Part shown: piece by piece, positions 46,578 to 59,547 of the stretch | Position numbering within the stretch: position 1 is the first letter of the stretch | How the letters are laid out: the number at the start of each line of letters is the position of its first letter | Source: Beverwykella pulmonaria | Taxonomy: Eukaryota; Ascomycota; Dothideomycetes; Pleosporales; Melanommataceae | Direction of reading: 5' to 3' | Length of the DNA stretch: 64,000 nucleotides | Assembly (NCBI GenBank): GCA_001599595.1 | Contig: BCHH01000020.1 | Span: forward strand, 336,747-400,746 | Notes under the pieces: generated by a model | Told to the model about the DNA's origin: nothing | Databases searched by the model: none | Seen by the model: the letters and a program-made list of their open reading frames with translations, nothing else | Position numbers and translations under genes: made by a program

Positions 46578-49500
46578 TCAGCCCCAAGTTCCACCTCCAC
46601 CTCTCCCCTGCCTCTTCTGCGCACTCAATCTCCAGTCATCCTCTCCGGCGAACTTATTATGCAGTGGCTGTATCCTTTCCGCCTTCTTTCTCTTGCTTAG
46701 CCTGTCCGTAGGCGCCACCTTGAAGAACGTCGGCGCCGCCTCGACAAGCCATTTCGGCTCAATTGCGGAGCAGACGTGCATATATTCCTTGGTTGTCTCG
46801 ACTAAGGAGTGATAAATCACATGCTCCGCTGGTTTCCCGAATAGCGCTGAAGATGGATGGAGGAATACGGGGGTTCCCTCCACGAGCGTCTTATAGCCCT
46901 CTGCTGGGTCTTTTCGCGCGCTGTTGCGGAAGAACCCAGAGCAAAGTGCTTGGCGGACTTTCAACAAATCGCGGCCGCAGGATACGAGCTGAAGACGATG
47001 CCGCTTTAGTACATCGCTGAGCTGCGATCTAACATCCTTGACTCTCGCAATATTCTTTGGCTGAATGAAGTTCTCGATGCACCAGGAGCTAGCATAGGCT
47101 GCGTTTTTCCAGCCATTGTACACATTGAGCAATGTAATGTGGTCACCGGACGGGTCGTTAAATTTCTGTTTCTTTTGGTCGGCTTGTTGTTGTTTATCCC
47201 GTGGGCGATGGAATATGTTATCTGTGGCCGAGATCATTGAGACGATTGTGAGAACCTCCTCCGAGCACTTCAATTCCACCGATTTGATGAGGGTCTTCGA
47301 TAAAGAAGGATCCATGGGGAAATCGGCCATTTGGCGACCATGGCGAGTCAGGAGACCTTCGTCGTCCAGCGCTCCTAAGCAATATAGCTCTTCTAATGCT
47401 GTCAGCATAGTGTTGGTGGGTGGAGGGTCCATGAAGTCGAAGTGGAGGAGATCGTTGATGCCCATAGCCTTGAGCATTAAAATCGATGAGGCAAGGTTCG
47501 TGCGCTGGATCTCAGGTATAGTAGTGGGAAGCATCTCGTTCTGGAATGCGGCTTCTGTATACAAACGAAAGCATTTTCCAGGTCCAGTTCTTCCAGCTCG
47601 TCCACTTCGCTGCCGGGCTTGGGCTTGACTGATAGGTGTGATCTGGAGCCTGTCCATGCCGAGCTTGCTATCATAGCTGCTCTGCTTGACGAAGCCGGGG
47701 TCGACGACGTAATAAATTCCGTCGATTGTTAAACTCGTTTCTGCAATGTTAGTAGCAATGATAACCTTTCGACTGCCGCTCGGAGCTGGCTCGAATATAC
47801 GAGTAGCAACTTCTGAAGGCAGGGCTCCGTATATTGGTAAGATTATAAGCTCAGGAACGTTCGGACCGAGAGCTTTCATCCTCTGTTCAATGATCTCGCA
47901 AGACGAATCGATCTCCTCCTTCCCGGTGAGGAAGAGCAGAATATCCCCAGCCGGCTCTGTCAGGTGAATCTGCATGACCGTAACCAGTGCGGCATCAAGA
48001 TAATCCGATTCCGGCTCCCGACTGTACATGACCTCGACGGGAAATGTTCTCCCGGGAATTGAGAAGATAGGGCATTTGTTAAAATACTCCGAGAATTTGT
48101 CGGCATCGAGAGTGGCGCTGGTGACGATGAGCTTCATGTCCGGTCTCCTCTTGAGCGTCTTCTTCAGCAACCCGAACAACACATCGGTTGCAATTGTACG
48201 CTCGTGGGCTTCGTCAAGCATAATAACGCTGTATTTGGTAAGGCTGCCGTCCAAAAGAATCTCGCGTTGCAGAATGCCATCGGTCATGTCTGGATAAGCC
48301 GTCAGCGAAGTTCTTTCATGAGTGGATTTGCCGGTTCTCGATGCGGAGGGGAGTACGTACATTTAATTTGCGTTCGGGAACTTGTCTGGTCTTCGAATCG
48401 AATGGTATCTAATCATGGGTCAATACATCTACCTTACTGCAGAGGAGCCGTAGAAGACTTACATCCAACCTCGTCGCCTAGTCTACAGCCGACTTCTTCC
48501 GCAACACGCTTGGCCACTGACATGGCAGCCACACGTCGAGGTTGCGTGCAGCCAATCATGAGTTCATTAGCATATCCTGCCTCGGCGAGATACTGTGTCA
48601 TCTGAGTCGTCTTTCCAGATCCAGTGTCACCAACCACGATGAGGATCTGATGAGCCTTGATAGCCTCGAGCAGTTGATTCCTAAACCTGAAAACCGGAAG
48701 CGACTCTCTTTGCTGCTTTATGCTCATGTCGGTACGCTTGCCAAACGAAGCGTCGCGCCCAGTCGATATCTTCTTCCACTCAGGCATTTCCACCTGTGGT
48801 GCTTGCGTACTCCTCGTACTTCTCAAGTCGCTAGCAAACTGCCGTTGCTTTGCCATGGGGTCGTTCCACTGACTGCTAAGGTCAATATTTGCGGCCTCCT
48901 TTGCGGCCTTTTCTTGTGCTTCTTGTTGTCGAAGTTCACGTCTCTCCCTCGCTAAAGCATCGCCCGACATAGCAGCGCGATTGAGGGACCCGTCAGGGGC
49001 CTTGACAACTCGTATGGGCGAGAGTTCCAGAGATTGTTTCGTCTGGCCAGCGAGGAAAGGAGGCTCCTCTTCGCGGACTTCGATATCCACATCTTCCTCT
49101 TCTTCGAATGCGGCCTCACCGTTTATGGCTGCGTTGTACTCCTCGTCAATGTCGGGGTAGTCTGACTTGGGGACGACGCCAGACGCAATGAGTTGTTTTA
49201 TTTCCCAGCGCTCCGGCGATCGCAATCGTTGTCTCCCATTTCGACGTCCATTGAAGCCTGACTCAACAACAGGTACGGTGTCAGTGATGCCCGCTATGCC
49301 GCCTAGGCCCTGGCTGTTTGCTCCCGACGCTATCCGTTGCTGGGGAGCCAAGTCGTGTCCAGAGGCTTGATCCACCTCTTTCATAGATAGCGAGATCCTG
49401 CCGCCTTCTTTCTTGATAACCTTGACTTTGACTTCTTGCCCTCTTGAGACGAGGTCCGATGGGTCGTTCACTCGGCCTTCTGCCATTTGAGAAACGTGCA

Positions 49501-50200
49501 CCAGTCCATCTACCCGTCCTTTAACGCCCTGGAGAGTCACGAAACAACCGAAAGGCTTGATTGTGCTTATTTTTGCGCGGTAAATCTTGAATAGGATGGC
49601 CTCGTCATCGATTTCGGGCGTGGGCGGGCGTTTCAATTCGTCCCTGTCCTCGTCCCTGTACTTGCGCCGACTTCGCTTATTGTCGCGCCTGTGACTTGTG
49701 ACGGTGCGCCCAAACTCATCCTCAAAGACGTATTCCTCGTTTCGCGTGCGCCTCGGGCTTCTCGATCGCGAACGTCGGCGTTTGGTGGGGGAGGTCTTTC
49801 GGGTGGCGGCCATGCCCTCCAGCATGGCGAAGGTGTCGGCGAAGGGCTCTTCCTCAGCGGGGAATTCCACCTCCTTGTCAGGAATAGCCAGACCTTTGAA
49901 GACATGTGTCTTCCTGTCCTTGTCCTCGTCTGCGTCCCCATTCTTCTCCTCTGCGCCTTTACTCTTATATTTCGGATGTAGCGTGAGAACTAGGCGATCT
50001 ATGCTCTCCACCAGACTCTGCGGGAACTCGGCGCCCATAGACGTTAATTGGGCCTTGAAGGCTGCGACCGATTTCGCCTGCGCATGTTGCGCGATGACGA
50101 ATTCAGCGAGTGTCTTGTCGGAGACACCCAGATGGTTTTGGATCTCGGAACTGACTTTGGACACAAGTGAGAGATATTCAAGCTGCGCGAGGTCGTCCAT
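46578..50200 (-). CDS. PRP22: DEAH-box pre-mRNA splicing helicase Prp22 (DHX8 family)
   Basis: Three exons (50200-48463, 48408-48361, 48289-46578) with introns of 54 and 71 nt give 1,165 residues, close to the yeast and human counterparts. The second exon is only 48 nt, but it is required to complete the conserved [14 protein letters not shown] segment. Domains in order: an N-terminal helical part, an RS-like basic stretch (about 136-180), an S1 RNA-binding domain (about 203-275, [21 protein letters not shown]), and an acidic linker. The RecA-like domains follow, with Walker [11 protein letters not shown] (K530), DEAH at 621-624, SAT, and [12 protein letters not shown]. The helicase-associated and OB-fold C-terminal domains end the protein. 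The enzyme releases mature mRNA from the spliceosome after exon ligation. S1 plus DEAH separates it from Prp2, Prp16 and Prp43. Confidence 0.96.
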
Positions 50201-50920
50201 AGTCGCGCCGCTGTGGTGGAGGGGCGAGGGAGTGAGTGAAGGTGCGAGGTTGTGGGAGAAGAGCTGGAAGTGAGGTGGAAGCCAAAGTGCAACGCGACAG
50301 TTTAAAGTTTACATGCCAAGACTCGGAGAATAATGACGGCAAGTGCCGCTACAGACCGCCGAGGCAATTCGCGAAGAAGATCACGACAACCCTGCAAAGT
50401 CCTGCTGTATCTTTGGACGGCCACTCCCCTCAGATCCAACCTCAAAATTAACTCAATTGCGACCTTCTGCTGTATCTTCCAGATAGGGTTAGACACATCG
50501 AGCTACTGCCCTTGCCTCCGGACTCGACTAGCCGTAGGTCAAGAGGATCATCAGAGCACTGCAAAGCCCTGCTACATCTGCCAGGAGGGGTCATACACAT
50601 CAATCCCATATTCTATAGCTTGTCCCTAATATTGAACCGCGAACAAAATTCTAGCCAGAGGAGTCAAGAGGATCAGCACTCCCTACGACGGCCTGTTGTA
50701 TCCAGTAAAGAGTATTATACCCATCCGAACTCAACCTCCCGAACCCAACCCAAACATCGAGTTAGCCCCTACGAACACCACCCTAAGGCAATTCCGACCG
50801 GCGGTCAAGACGATCATCACGACGCTGAAACCGCCTACTGTATCCACCAGAGGGCATTGCACACATCAAACCCTTGCCCCCACCCAAAACATCGACCGAA
50901 ATATCGCCACACGTTCTAAC
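50201..50920. repeat. divergent promoter region with degenerate ~130-bp repeats
   Basis: Between the divergent PRP22 and small-protein genes. At least three related units start with GGTCAAGAGGATCAKCA-like sequence near 50537, 50663 and 50803, followed by CTGCAAAGCC..CTGTATC..CCAG..ACACATC. A weaker, partly truncated version lies at about 50,376-50,500. Spacing is 125-141 bp and similarity is modest. No gene is supported, although frames are open through it. Confidence 0.6.
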
Positions 50921-51256
50921 ATGTCCTCAACACGCATCTTCCACAACTACACCAAACTCCCCATAATCTCCACCCTCTTCCTCGTCTTCGCAAACTACGA
51001 GCTCTACCGCATAACCAAGGGCACCCATCCGTACATCCGTCTGCAGGTAAACGGGAAACCCATAACCACAAAATCAAAACCAGAGAAGGCGGACAAGACC
51101 GATAAGGCAGAAGAGGTAGAAAAGAGAGGGGGTGCAAGGCCAGGGGCCCCATTCGGAGACAGAGTCGGGGTGGAGAGTGGGCCGGCGTGGATTATGCTGA
51201 ATGGGATTCCGATCCCGAGTTTTGAGATGTTGATGCGCCCGTGGCGGAGGGATTGA
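50921..51256 (+). CDS. small predicted membrane protein (111 aa)
   Basis: A single-exon frame of 111 residues with one hydrophobic segment at about residues 12-30 (KLPIISTLFLVFANYEL), then a Lys/Glu/Asp-rich low-complexity stretch and a conserved-looking end (GPAWIMLNGIPIPSFEM). The overall form suits a single-pass membrane protein with a charged exposed tail. The family is not recognised. The start used is the ATG giving the membrane segment near the N-terminus. The frame is also open upstream, through the degenerate repeats, but those codons look non-coding. It is divergent from PRP22. Confidence 0.6.
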   Translation: MSSTRIFHNYTKLPIISTLFLVFANYELYRITKGTHPYIRLQVNGKPITTKSKPEKADKTDKAEEVEKRGGARPGAPFGDRVGVESGPAWIMLNGIPIPSFEMLMRPWRRD

Positions 51257-52131
51257 GTAGTCTACGGGTGAGAAAAGGAGATGTATATACGGGAAGAGCG
51301 TGCGAGGAGGATCGGGTGATAATGGGGAGGAATACGAGGTGGCGCATAACGGCCTCGCGCTTGACAGAAGAAGCATTGAAAGAGTTAGGGACACAGACAC
51401 CCTAATTCTACCTTTAGGGAAATGGGAATAGGAAAACATGGTGTTGATAGACATCAAACATGCATAGGCTGGGGCGGAGTGACTGTCCACCTTTTGACAT
51501 GACCAAAATTTATTTCATCAAGCACATATCAATGGCGTATTTAGTTCACGACTCTCCTCTAGCTCTAGCGTTCGTTCTATTATTCATTTATGCCCATAAA
51601 ATAATATCTCGACGCACAAAAATGACGTCGTACCTCTCTCCTATCACTACACGTGCCATCACTTTTCTATCTCTGCCCTGCCAATCTGAGCCAAACGGAC
51701 TACGTAGCAATCTTAGAAGGAAGGGTAAATCTCAAACTTTATTCTTTGTACCTACTAGTATGCATTTCACAACGCAGGTGTTAGTTTCTAGCCTCTAGGC
51801 CTCTTCTGCCACCTTGCATAATGACCGCAGTCTGGAACAGCACGAAAGATTTGTTCCTTACGGCTTATAGTTCTTGTAAGCGAAAAAAAACATACATCAT
51901 AGCGCTCAGTTGATCCTTTCGCCCACTTCTCAAATTACACTGCCAATGTTTCCAGTTCAAGAAACAGAGCTTAAGGCCAAGGTTCCACGCTGCCGGGACA
52001 AAATGTGAAGACACTTTGTCTCTGCGTTGATTAGCATATATACTTTCCAACACACGCCAGTACACGACAAGCTCAAACTTCTATAAGTGCACGGCTACTC
52101 CTCCTTCCTGCACATCCACACATCCCTCGAT
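51257..52131. other. intergenic, no gene seen
   Basis: 3' flank of the small gene and of the DUF3176 gene. A short hydrophobic frame at about 51,530-51,800 has no support. Confidence 0.5.
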
Positions 52132-54269
52132 TTACATTCTCTTCAGCTTCATTGTTCCCTCATCATTATACCCAAACTCCACCCTCATCGTATCTGAAAT
52201 CTTCATCAGATCTTGATTCGTTTCTCTCCCCGTGGACCTCAAAGTGTGATTATATTCCTGACCGCCCCAATCCTCGAGTCCATGGAACATAGCCGGCAGT
52301 ATAGAAGTCTTGTATATATAGGGTTGATTCCTGCTTCGGAAGATCGTGAGGGATAGGAAGAGTATTGAAACTAGGATGATTGCCAAGGGACCGGAGAACC
52401 ACACCCATCGGACGTGGACGTAAACATCTTGACCGTATGCTTGGCCGGTCAGATTTTTCGAGTCCAGGTTGAGCGGATTTTGCAGGACGGAGGTGCAAAT
52501 TAATGCAATATGTTGGAAAAGCTTCGCGAAGTTTCCGTCGTTGTTTTCGAAGTAGCTAGAATAGTAATTTTGCCAGTCAGTCGATTTGGTGGTTCTCTCT
52601 GTAATGGAGCTAAGAAGTATGAAGATCTCCTCGTCGATAAGGAAATCATTCAAAGTCTTGTCGGAAATTCGTGACGGAGAAAATATCCTATTCTGGTCGA
52701 CAGTACCAACATGGTCAAGGGGTATTTCTATGATTGCTCCTGCAGACACCCGGCCATTCTGGAAAGTGACGTTTTTATACGTTTTTGCACAAATGTCGAG
52801 TTTGCACTGCGTGAATGTGCCATTGATTTGACCGACCTTGTTGATGTTGTCGTACTGCATTAGATCAGTTGTTGAGTTGAAGCAGGAATATAAAGCAATT
52901 GTCGTGTTTTTAAGGGTAGTATAGCCGCGGTGGAAGAACTCATCCAACCAACTCGTTGTGCATATCCGCAAGTACTCGCCATCTGAGGGGTCGCTCAGCT
53001 GATGCATTTTATATCGCTTCTGTCTGAAGTCAAGCGGTAGAGTTGAGTCGCTGTCCCAGTTTAGAAGACTTGCTTGTTCAATACCGGACATAGGAACGTC
53101 GCCCTGGGCGCCCTGCTCCAGCTTTATTGGCCCATATAGAGTCACGTTGAGTCGTATCCTAGGAAACTCCCAGCTGTCATGTCCTTTTATACACATCATC
53201 GACAAGGAATATAGGTCGGGAGTTTCCTGTTTTAGGAGGTGTTGATGCAGCCCTTCTTTCATGTCGGTATACTGTCGGAAATCACTTCGGTACGAATTGG
53301 TACCATTCGAGAAATAATATTCCCCACTACATTTGAAATCTTCCATGCGGACTTTATTTGTTTCGCAATGGGCGCAAACTGCTAGTGACGTGAAGTCTGG
53401 ATAACGACACTCTACGGTCGGACAAGAGGCTTGTGGCATCCCCGTAGCGGGCTCGCCTATCTGTGCGAGGACTCCCAGAACTCCCTTCGTTAATGGGAAG
53501 TACACTTTAATTCTCGTCAGAAATATGTAGTTTCAAAGGGATTTCAGGTTGGTTGCTACTCACTATAGGTATATGCTGAATCGATTTCTTTGACGGGAAC
53601 CTTCGACCATGCATTCGTCACCAGAATAGTCCCATTCAAATAAGGTAGCAAAGAACGTTGGGAAGAGAACTGAAGGACCTGCTGTGCGAAAGGTTCAAAA
53701 CCGAGCATGAGGATGGTAATCAAAGCTCCTATGGAGGCCAAAACTGTAGTTCCCTTAGTCTTCCAGAGAAAGACGGATGCTCCCCATGGGCCTCTACTTG
53801 CTGCATCGAAGGCTTGCATTTGGCTGAGAACTCTGGGCTTTTCGAAATAAGCCCACTTCAGTTGGCCGAGACATTCGGATAGAGGATAGAGAAGCGCCGA
53901 CTTCGCTACCGTTGAGAATACAGCGACAAGGGAATTTGGTTGTATTGGGAGTGTCCATTTCCGCAGTGGCTCACCGTCCATAGAGACCAGGATGGTAATG
54001 ATCAGTGATGTGCAGGTAATACTGAGGAAGATGGCCCCAGTCTCCCACCACCAGTTGAGGCGGACAAGTCGCTCTTTGAAGGATCGATATGGGTCGAGTT
54101 TTGATGGTTCTTTGCACCAGACTTGTGGGCCTAACAACGTGGAGCTGGGAAGACTGCATTGTGATGAAGCTCTTGTTCGAGGCAGGCTGAAGGAGATTGG
54201 GCTGGAGATGGAAGTTTGCTCATACGTGTATCCTCTCGGCTTCATTGATAACGGGCGTTCGTGAGTCAT
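52132..54269 (-). CDS. DUF3176-family membrane protein
   Basis: Two exons (54269-53564, 53504-52132) with a 59-nt intron (GTGAGT..AAG) give 692 residues. The N-terminal third carries the DUF3176 signature: LNWWWETGAIFLSI, ISNSLV-type IQPNSLVAVFSTVAKSALL, ECLGQLKWAYF, and FDAASRGPWGA. Two hydrophobic segments lie in it and a third follows (TTVLASIGALITILMLG). A long, Cys- and Asn-glycosite-containing region follows (CPTVECRYPDF, CAHC), which is probably extracytoplasmic. A last membrane span near the C-terminus (WVWFSGPLAIILVSILFLSL) precedes a polar tail. The family is widespread in filamentous fungi and its function is not known to me. The start is the first ATG of the frame. No lesion is visible. 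Confidence 0.88.
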
Positions 54270-55361
54270 ATCTGGATGGGAGAGCGAAGAAAAACGAAGA
54301 AAGTCAGATGGGTTTGCGAGCTTGAAGACCAGATACAAGAGTCGGACTCCGGTCCTAATACCCCCTCCTTCCCCTCCTATTTCCGGTGATTATTTAGCCG
54401 CGTTGATTAGTCGGGTATCACAGAGCTCTCGTTAGTATGTATCAGATGTCTCACCAAGATTCGTCCACTGGTGGGTGTCGTCTTTTATTCACTATCTGGC
54501 ACCTTTTGCCAATACATGTCCGCGGTTCGACGACTCGTCTTATTGGGTGCTATGCTTGCGCTAGGGGGGGCAGGGGTGGGGGTTGGGGCAGGAGGAGGCA
54601 CAGCAGTTCAAAACCGTCATGTCGGATTTCTGGCGCAGTTGATCAAGAGCACAGAAATGCCGTTTCAAAAGAGTTGGGGAAAATACGAACTGCGACCGTG
54701 TATGTTCAGCGTCTTAGTGAAGATTTTGAAATACGACCTTCGGAGGTAGAGTTGAAAGTTAGCGTGCTAATACAGTAATTGTTCTCTAAACACTGTGCAC
54801 CCGCACTGGTTGTGGTTAGCTGTCTAAACACCACACCCAAATCTTATAGAAACCTCTATATTGGCACAACTACATTTCTCTATATCGCGAACACCGTGTT
54901 TCTCGATTATTTTAGGCTTGTTCTGAAGCTGTGAGCTATACCTAATTTGGCTAATTGTATAGGATTGGATGACGGCAGGTTCAGAGGCTTCTTAAGAATT
55001 TTCTTCACATGCGAGTTGAGCTTGTCCTTTCTTGGAAAAGGCTTACGGAGACTTTTTGTTGCTAGACGCTAGGATGTGTCAGTGCGATGGCGTCAGAGTT
55101 AACGGCTATGTCCACTGAGGTATATGAATGTATTACAATACGATTTAACTTCACTAACAAGTTAATATTATCCTTGTCGAACCAGCCCCTGTATATTCTT
55201 AATTCTAGACCAAGTGAAGAGAGATCTAGATCGAAAGATCATAGCTGAATGTATCTTGACCACGGAAAGGTCTCGCCGACCTCTCTGCCCGCTTCATCGG
55301 AGTTAACACTTGCGTTATTTGGACCTGCATTCCGTCGAAAATTCCCTGAACAGTACCATTA
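54270..55361. other. intergenic, no gene seen
   Basis: Presumed promoter of the DUF3176 gene and the 3' flank of the polyketide-synthase remnant. Frames of up to 113 codons at 54,437-54,778 include a Gly-rich stretch and match nothing. The right half is AT-rich. Confidence 0.5.
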
Positions 55362-58300
55362 TCATATGGCGACACTATTAGTCTTGGGCGCTCCATTGGC
55401 AACGATATTTCCATTTGCAGTGCCATTTGTCACAGGCTTCTCCGAGCCTAACTTGGATTCGGACTCGATCAAGGAGAGTTCAGCTGGTAGCTTCTCAACG
55501 GCATCGGCTACGAGATCTGCAATAGTAGCACCTCCCATAACTATGAAATTGCTGGTTAGTGGTTGCTCTATGGAGACGATGCGCAACGCGGGAATGCACG
55601 AAGTAACTTACTCCTCAAAACCGGCACTTCAACCTCCAACTCCTGCAAGAACCACGATCGGACCTCGACAGCGACAAGTGAATCCATCCCGAAATCGACT
55701 AAGGGCGTAGAATCGGATAGGGTATTACCATCATCATGCTCCAAGCTGGCAGTCAACTTCGCAATGAAAGCAGCCTTGACAATTGCAGTAACATCATCGG
55801 GCGATTTTGCTGACTTAAGCTGAGCTTTTACTACGACGCGTGTCTGCCTGTTATCGTTTGTACTACTGCCGACTGTCTCGACATCATGGACGAAGTGCGA
55901 AAAACGGAGGTTGGCAGCCCACAAGACATCAGTAACATCGCGCGAAGTAAGTGTCCGAATACCAGTGATAAGATCTAAATGCCGAGCAGACTCGGGTTGA
56001 CTGGCGATGACGGCTTCTGCAAATAGCTGGTGCAGGTCTGACTCCGACATTGGCATGGCAAACCGCTGAATCTTGCTCATCTCCTTCTTAGTTAGCTCGA
56101 GAGCCTTGGCCGTGCGCTCCACATATCCAACGCCATGCACGCGCGAAATATCGATCGAGATTCCAGCAAGACCTCGCTTCCGGCGACTATTGACGATAGC
56201 CTTCATGAACATGTTTGCGGCAGAGTACGCGCATTAGCCGGTGTTTCCAGAGGTAGCCATGATGGATGAGAAAGCAATAAACCAGTCGAGTGTATCGTTG
56301 GGGAACAGTTCATCAAGAATGCAGGTCCCGGTAGTTTTAGGGCCCATGACAGCTTTGATATCTTCGAACGGGGTATTGATGAAAAGTTTATCGCGGAGGA
56401 TGAGGGCGCCGTTGGCAACGCCAGCAATGGGCGGAAAGCGCTTGACAATTTCAGCATGGACCTTCTGCATGGAAGTCGTCGAGGTGACATCGCCTTGTAT
56501 GAAGGATACAGCGGCGCCTTTTTCACTGCATGCCTTAAGCCATCTCTCAGACACTTTGTTGCTTCGACTTGTGAGCACAATGTTGCGTGCGCCGTGGCTG
56601 ATCATCCAGTCGCAGATAGATTGCCCAAGATCGCCGGCAAGGCCGACCATCCAGTACGTCTTGTCAGGTTTGAATAGATCCTGGCGCCAGTCCACTGGTT
56701 CCAATGCCGCGGGGACGCTTGTATCGCGAGTCCAGTCGATGATGGCGAACGGCCCTTTCCGGCCAGTGGTACTAGCAACTTCGACCAAGGAGCTCACTTC
56801 CAAGGGGCTCTCCTGGCTAACGGTAGAAGCCTCCGCAGCAACAAAATCAGCTGTATCCTTAAGCAATTCCCTGGTGACAGCACCTCCACCAACAAGAGAA
56901 GCGTCTTTCGATAGGAGGGCAGAAAGATTGATATGCTTGCATCGGCTGGGGAGCGTGTCTGCAATTCGAGAGCTTAAACCACAACCACCGAAGGACAGAT
57001 CGACAAGGACATCAATATGGGCAGGAAGCGCGCGGATGAGATGACGTCTGGCCATGCGAGAATGAAGAGTGATCCAGTCCGGTTCGTGATCTCCTTCTGT
57101 GGTCGTTGTGAAGAAGACCCTCAACCCGGTGCCCTGGAACTGAGCTCTCAGGACCTGAGCGAGAAGAGCATCAGGCTCGTGAATGACAGCTGTCGCGCCT
57201 ACGTGCAACTGTCAGGCGATTTGCCGGTTCAGTAGGTATGCAGCGGCTAATTTCAGCAAGCGTGCCTTCTCGATTGCTCCACTAGTCAACTCGACAGCAC
57301 ATGCAGGTGGCACCGCAACTATGGAATTATTGTAATTTGTGAGGAAAAGGATCCACTGGGCTGTCTTGATGTTTTCTCCAATCCCAACGTGCGCCAAACC
57401 ACCCGCTGTCCTGATGGATGAAAGCAAAGAGTAGCTGACACGGATGTCCAGCAAGTCCGGCCGCACTACTGAGTTCTTCTCTTCACGAAGCGAGAAGTTT
57501 CCCGTCGTTTCAATCCATTCCAGTTGAAGAGACGAGGCGCGCGGGTCGACATTTTTAGTGATGAGACGCTTGGCGGAGTTGTAGCGGTTGTTCGCGTCAG
57601 TGTCTGGCATCGCTCTGAATACTTTTAGTCTGCCCTTTTCGAGCATCAATTCCGGCTCGAAAGGGTAAAGAATATCACCTCCCTGAGAAGCGGACTGGTT
57701 TTGGGCGAGAATGTGGACTCGCAGAAGCTGCTCGGCAATGACAGTCGCGCTAGCCTTGTCGAAGACATCCAGCTCGAGAAGTTGCATCCGTAATCCTGGC
57801 ATTTCGGCTGCAGTACAACGATGAAGACCGACGACGGCTCCAGTGTAAGGTTCCTCGTCACGGTACCCGCTCGTTACCCAAAGAACGTTGCGCGCTTGCC
57901 GTAGAAGCTTCTGGAGGACAGACCAGCGCTCTTCCGTGAGATCCCAAAGAATAGGTGCATCTATGTCAGCCAAACTCAAGACTGTACTTCCGTAGGCGAG
58001 CTCGTGATGCCCCAGCTCTTCGACCGTGGAGACAAGAGTGAGGCTGGCACATCGAGGTTTTAACAAACCGTGCAGGAAGTCCACTTGAGTTGCCGTCCTG
58101 CTTGTGTTCCCACCAACAATGACAACGTCTCCAAGCATGGCTTGCTGCGAGGGAAACGAAAGAGGATCACGAAGTACGTTAATCTCGTGGCTCACAGCCT
58201 GAGAAACAAAGACGGAGGCAATGAACAGGGGACCAATATCCGGTGTGGTGGTTTCGACGTCACTGAAGCCCGTGTGCTTCAAAATTCCATCCCATTGTGA

Positions 58301-59410
58301 GAGCGTAACCGGAGGCGAGTATTTCCGTCCGTCCTCACGGCCGACCCACCATCCAGGCAGTCCTCCCATGGTTAAGCCGACAGCCATAGTATCAATCTTG
58401 ACGATCTCAAGCATGACAAGGAAGCCGCAAGGCTTAAGGAGACGCCGTGTGTTTACTAGTGTCTCCTCCAGATACGGAGTAGCGTGTAGGACATTGGACG
58501 CAATGACAATATCATACGAGTTCTCCGTGTAACCCTGCTCCATTGGATCTTTTGTCACATCTAGCGTCTTAAAAATTATTCGACTAGCATACTGTTTAAA
58601 AGTGCCTCTCGCTTTGATGAAGAAACCAGGTGAGATATCCGTGTATGTATAACTGGTAAAAGCGATCTTAAGGGTTTGTAAAATTCCTTTAGTGGCACCC
58701 CCTGTTCCAGCACCGATCTCTAAGATGCTGGCGTGTGGATAACGGTGTGTGATCTAGCCTAGCATAGCAGCGATTGCGTCGTTGAGCGGTCGAAATCCTT
58801 GCGCGTTCTCGTAATAGCCATCAAGCATGCCGTCCTTGGTCATTTCTTCAAAAATCGTGATATCTTTGTGAAGAACGGCGGGCATATTGTCGCCGACTGC
58901 ATGAAGAAGATTGAGGTCGGCGTCATAACCACGGCTGTGGGATCGTTATTAGCAAAGGATTGGAACTTTTAGTTAAGACGCATTCATACCTTTCGACCAT
59001 TTGAAAAATACCTTCCTGAGTGTCCGACAACTATTCCTTATTCGCATAGGGATGTTTGCCTTCCCTGACTAAGTCCTCCATATGTCTCGCAAACTCAAGT
59101 GATTCCTGGTGATCCTCGACGGTGTTTGGGCGATTCTCATAGAGACTTCGAAGATAGAAAAAAGCAACCCGCTCACGTTCCAGCGCCTTCGCAGTTTCTT
59201 CAACTGTTGCCTTTGATCTTTCGAGAGCGAGAGCACCGTCGGGTTTTTCGAGACGCCAAGTAACTTTGCTGAACAGCGTGCGGTCAGCAGCTTCGGTAGC
59301 GGCGGTGAAAGGCACAAATCCGAGTCCATCAATTTCGATACACTTGTGATTGCCGTCTGAACCAGCAGCGTTGATGGCGAGACGGACAAGCGCATGCAAC
59401 GCATCCTGCG
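55362..59410 (-). pseudogene. C-terminal remnant of a highly reducing polyketide synthase
   Basis: Minus-strand PKS modules in order: the end of the dehydratase (CIEIDGLGFVPFTAATEAADR), a C-methyltransferase (SAM motif ILEIGAGTGGATKG), a spacer with no recognisable enoyl reductase, a ketoreductase (YWMVGLAGDLGQS, FSSIMATSGNTG, CAYSAANMF) and an acyl-carrier domain (DFGMDSLVAVEVRSW) ending at TGA 55362. Introns at 58989-58935 and 55611-55541 join these neatly. The ketosynthase, acyltransferase and most of the dehydratase are missing. In-frame stops lie at 59031 (TAG), 58754 (TAG), 57212 (TGA) and 56234 (TAA). Three sit where Gln is natural and one where Trp is possible. Lack of ER before KR recalls LovB-like and PKS-NRPS synthases. 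It cannot make a working enzyme. Confidence 0.88.
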
Positions 59411-59418
59411 CGACTGTA

Positions 59419-59547
59419 CTAGACTTCAATAAAGTCGCTGTATTCGAACGCGGTAGGCTGATTGAGTTCGACAAGCCAACAGTGTTACTGGAGAGGCCGG
59501 GCGGGTCGGCGTTCCGACAGCTGTATATCGAGTTTGGGTCAGGATGA
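59419..59547 (+). pseudogene. 3' end fragment of an ABC-transporter gene
   Basis: The plus strand reads LDFNKVAVFERGRLIEFDK then PTVLLERPGGSAFRQLY and ends at a TGA at 59545-59547. This is the usual end of the second nucleotide-binding domain of fungal ABC exporters (a VLDxGRIxEFDxPxxLL type stretch just after the H-loop). The upstream Walker and signature motifs are absent. The similarity stops where the polyketide-synthase remnant on the other strand begins, so two truncated genes meet head to head here. Confidence 0.7.

Noticed and set aside
48290..48362. Start of the PRP22 helicase frame at 48362 as a separate gene
   Set aside because: Those codons are an intron read through. Splicing at 48361/48289 joins the conserved segment to the upstream exons.
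56241..57044. 267-codon plus-strand frame
   Set aside because: Shadow of the PKS ketoreductase region on the minus strand.
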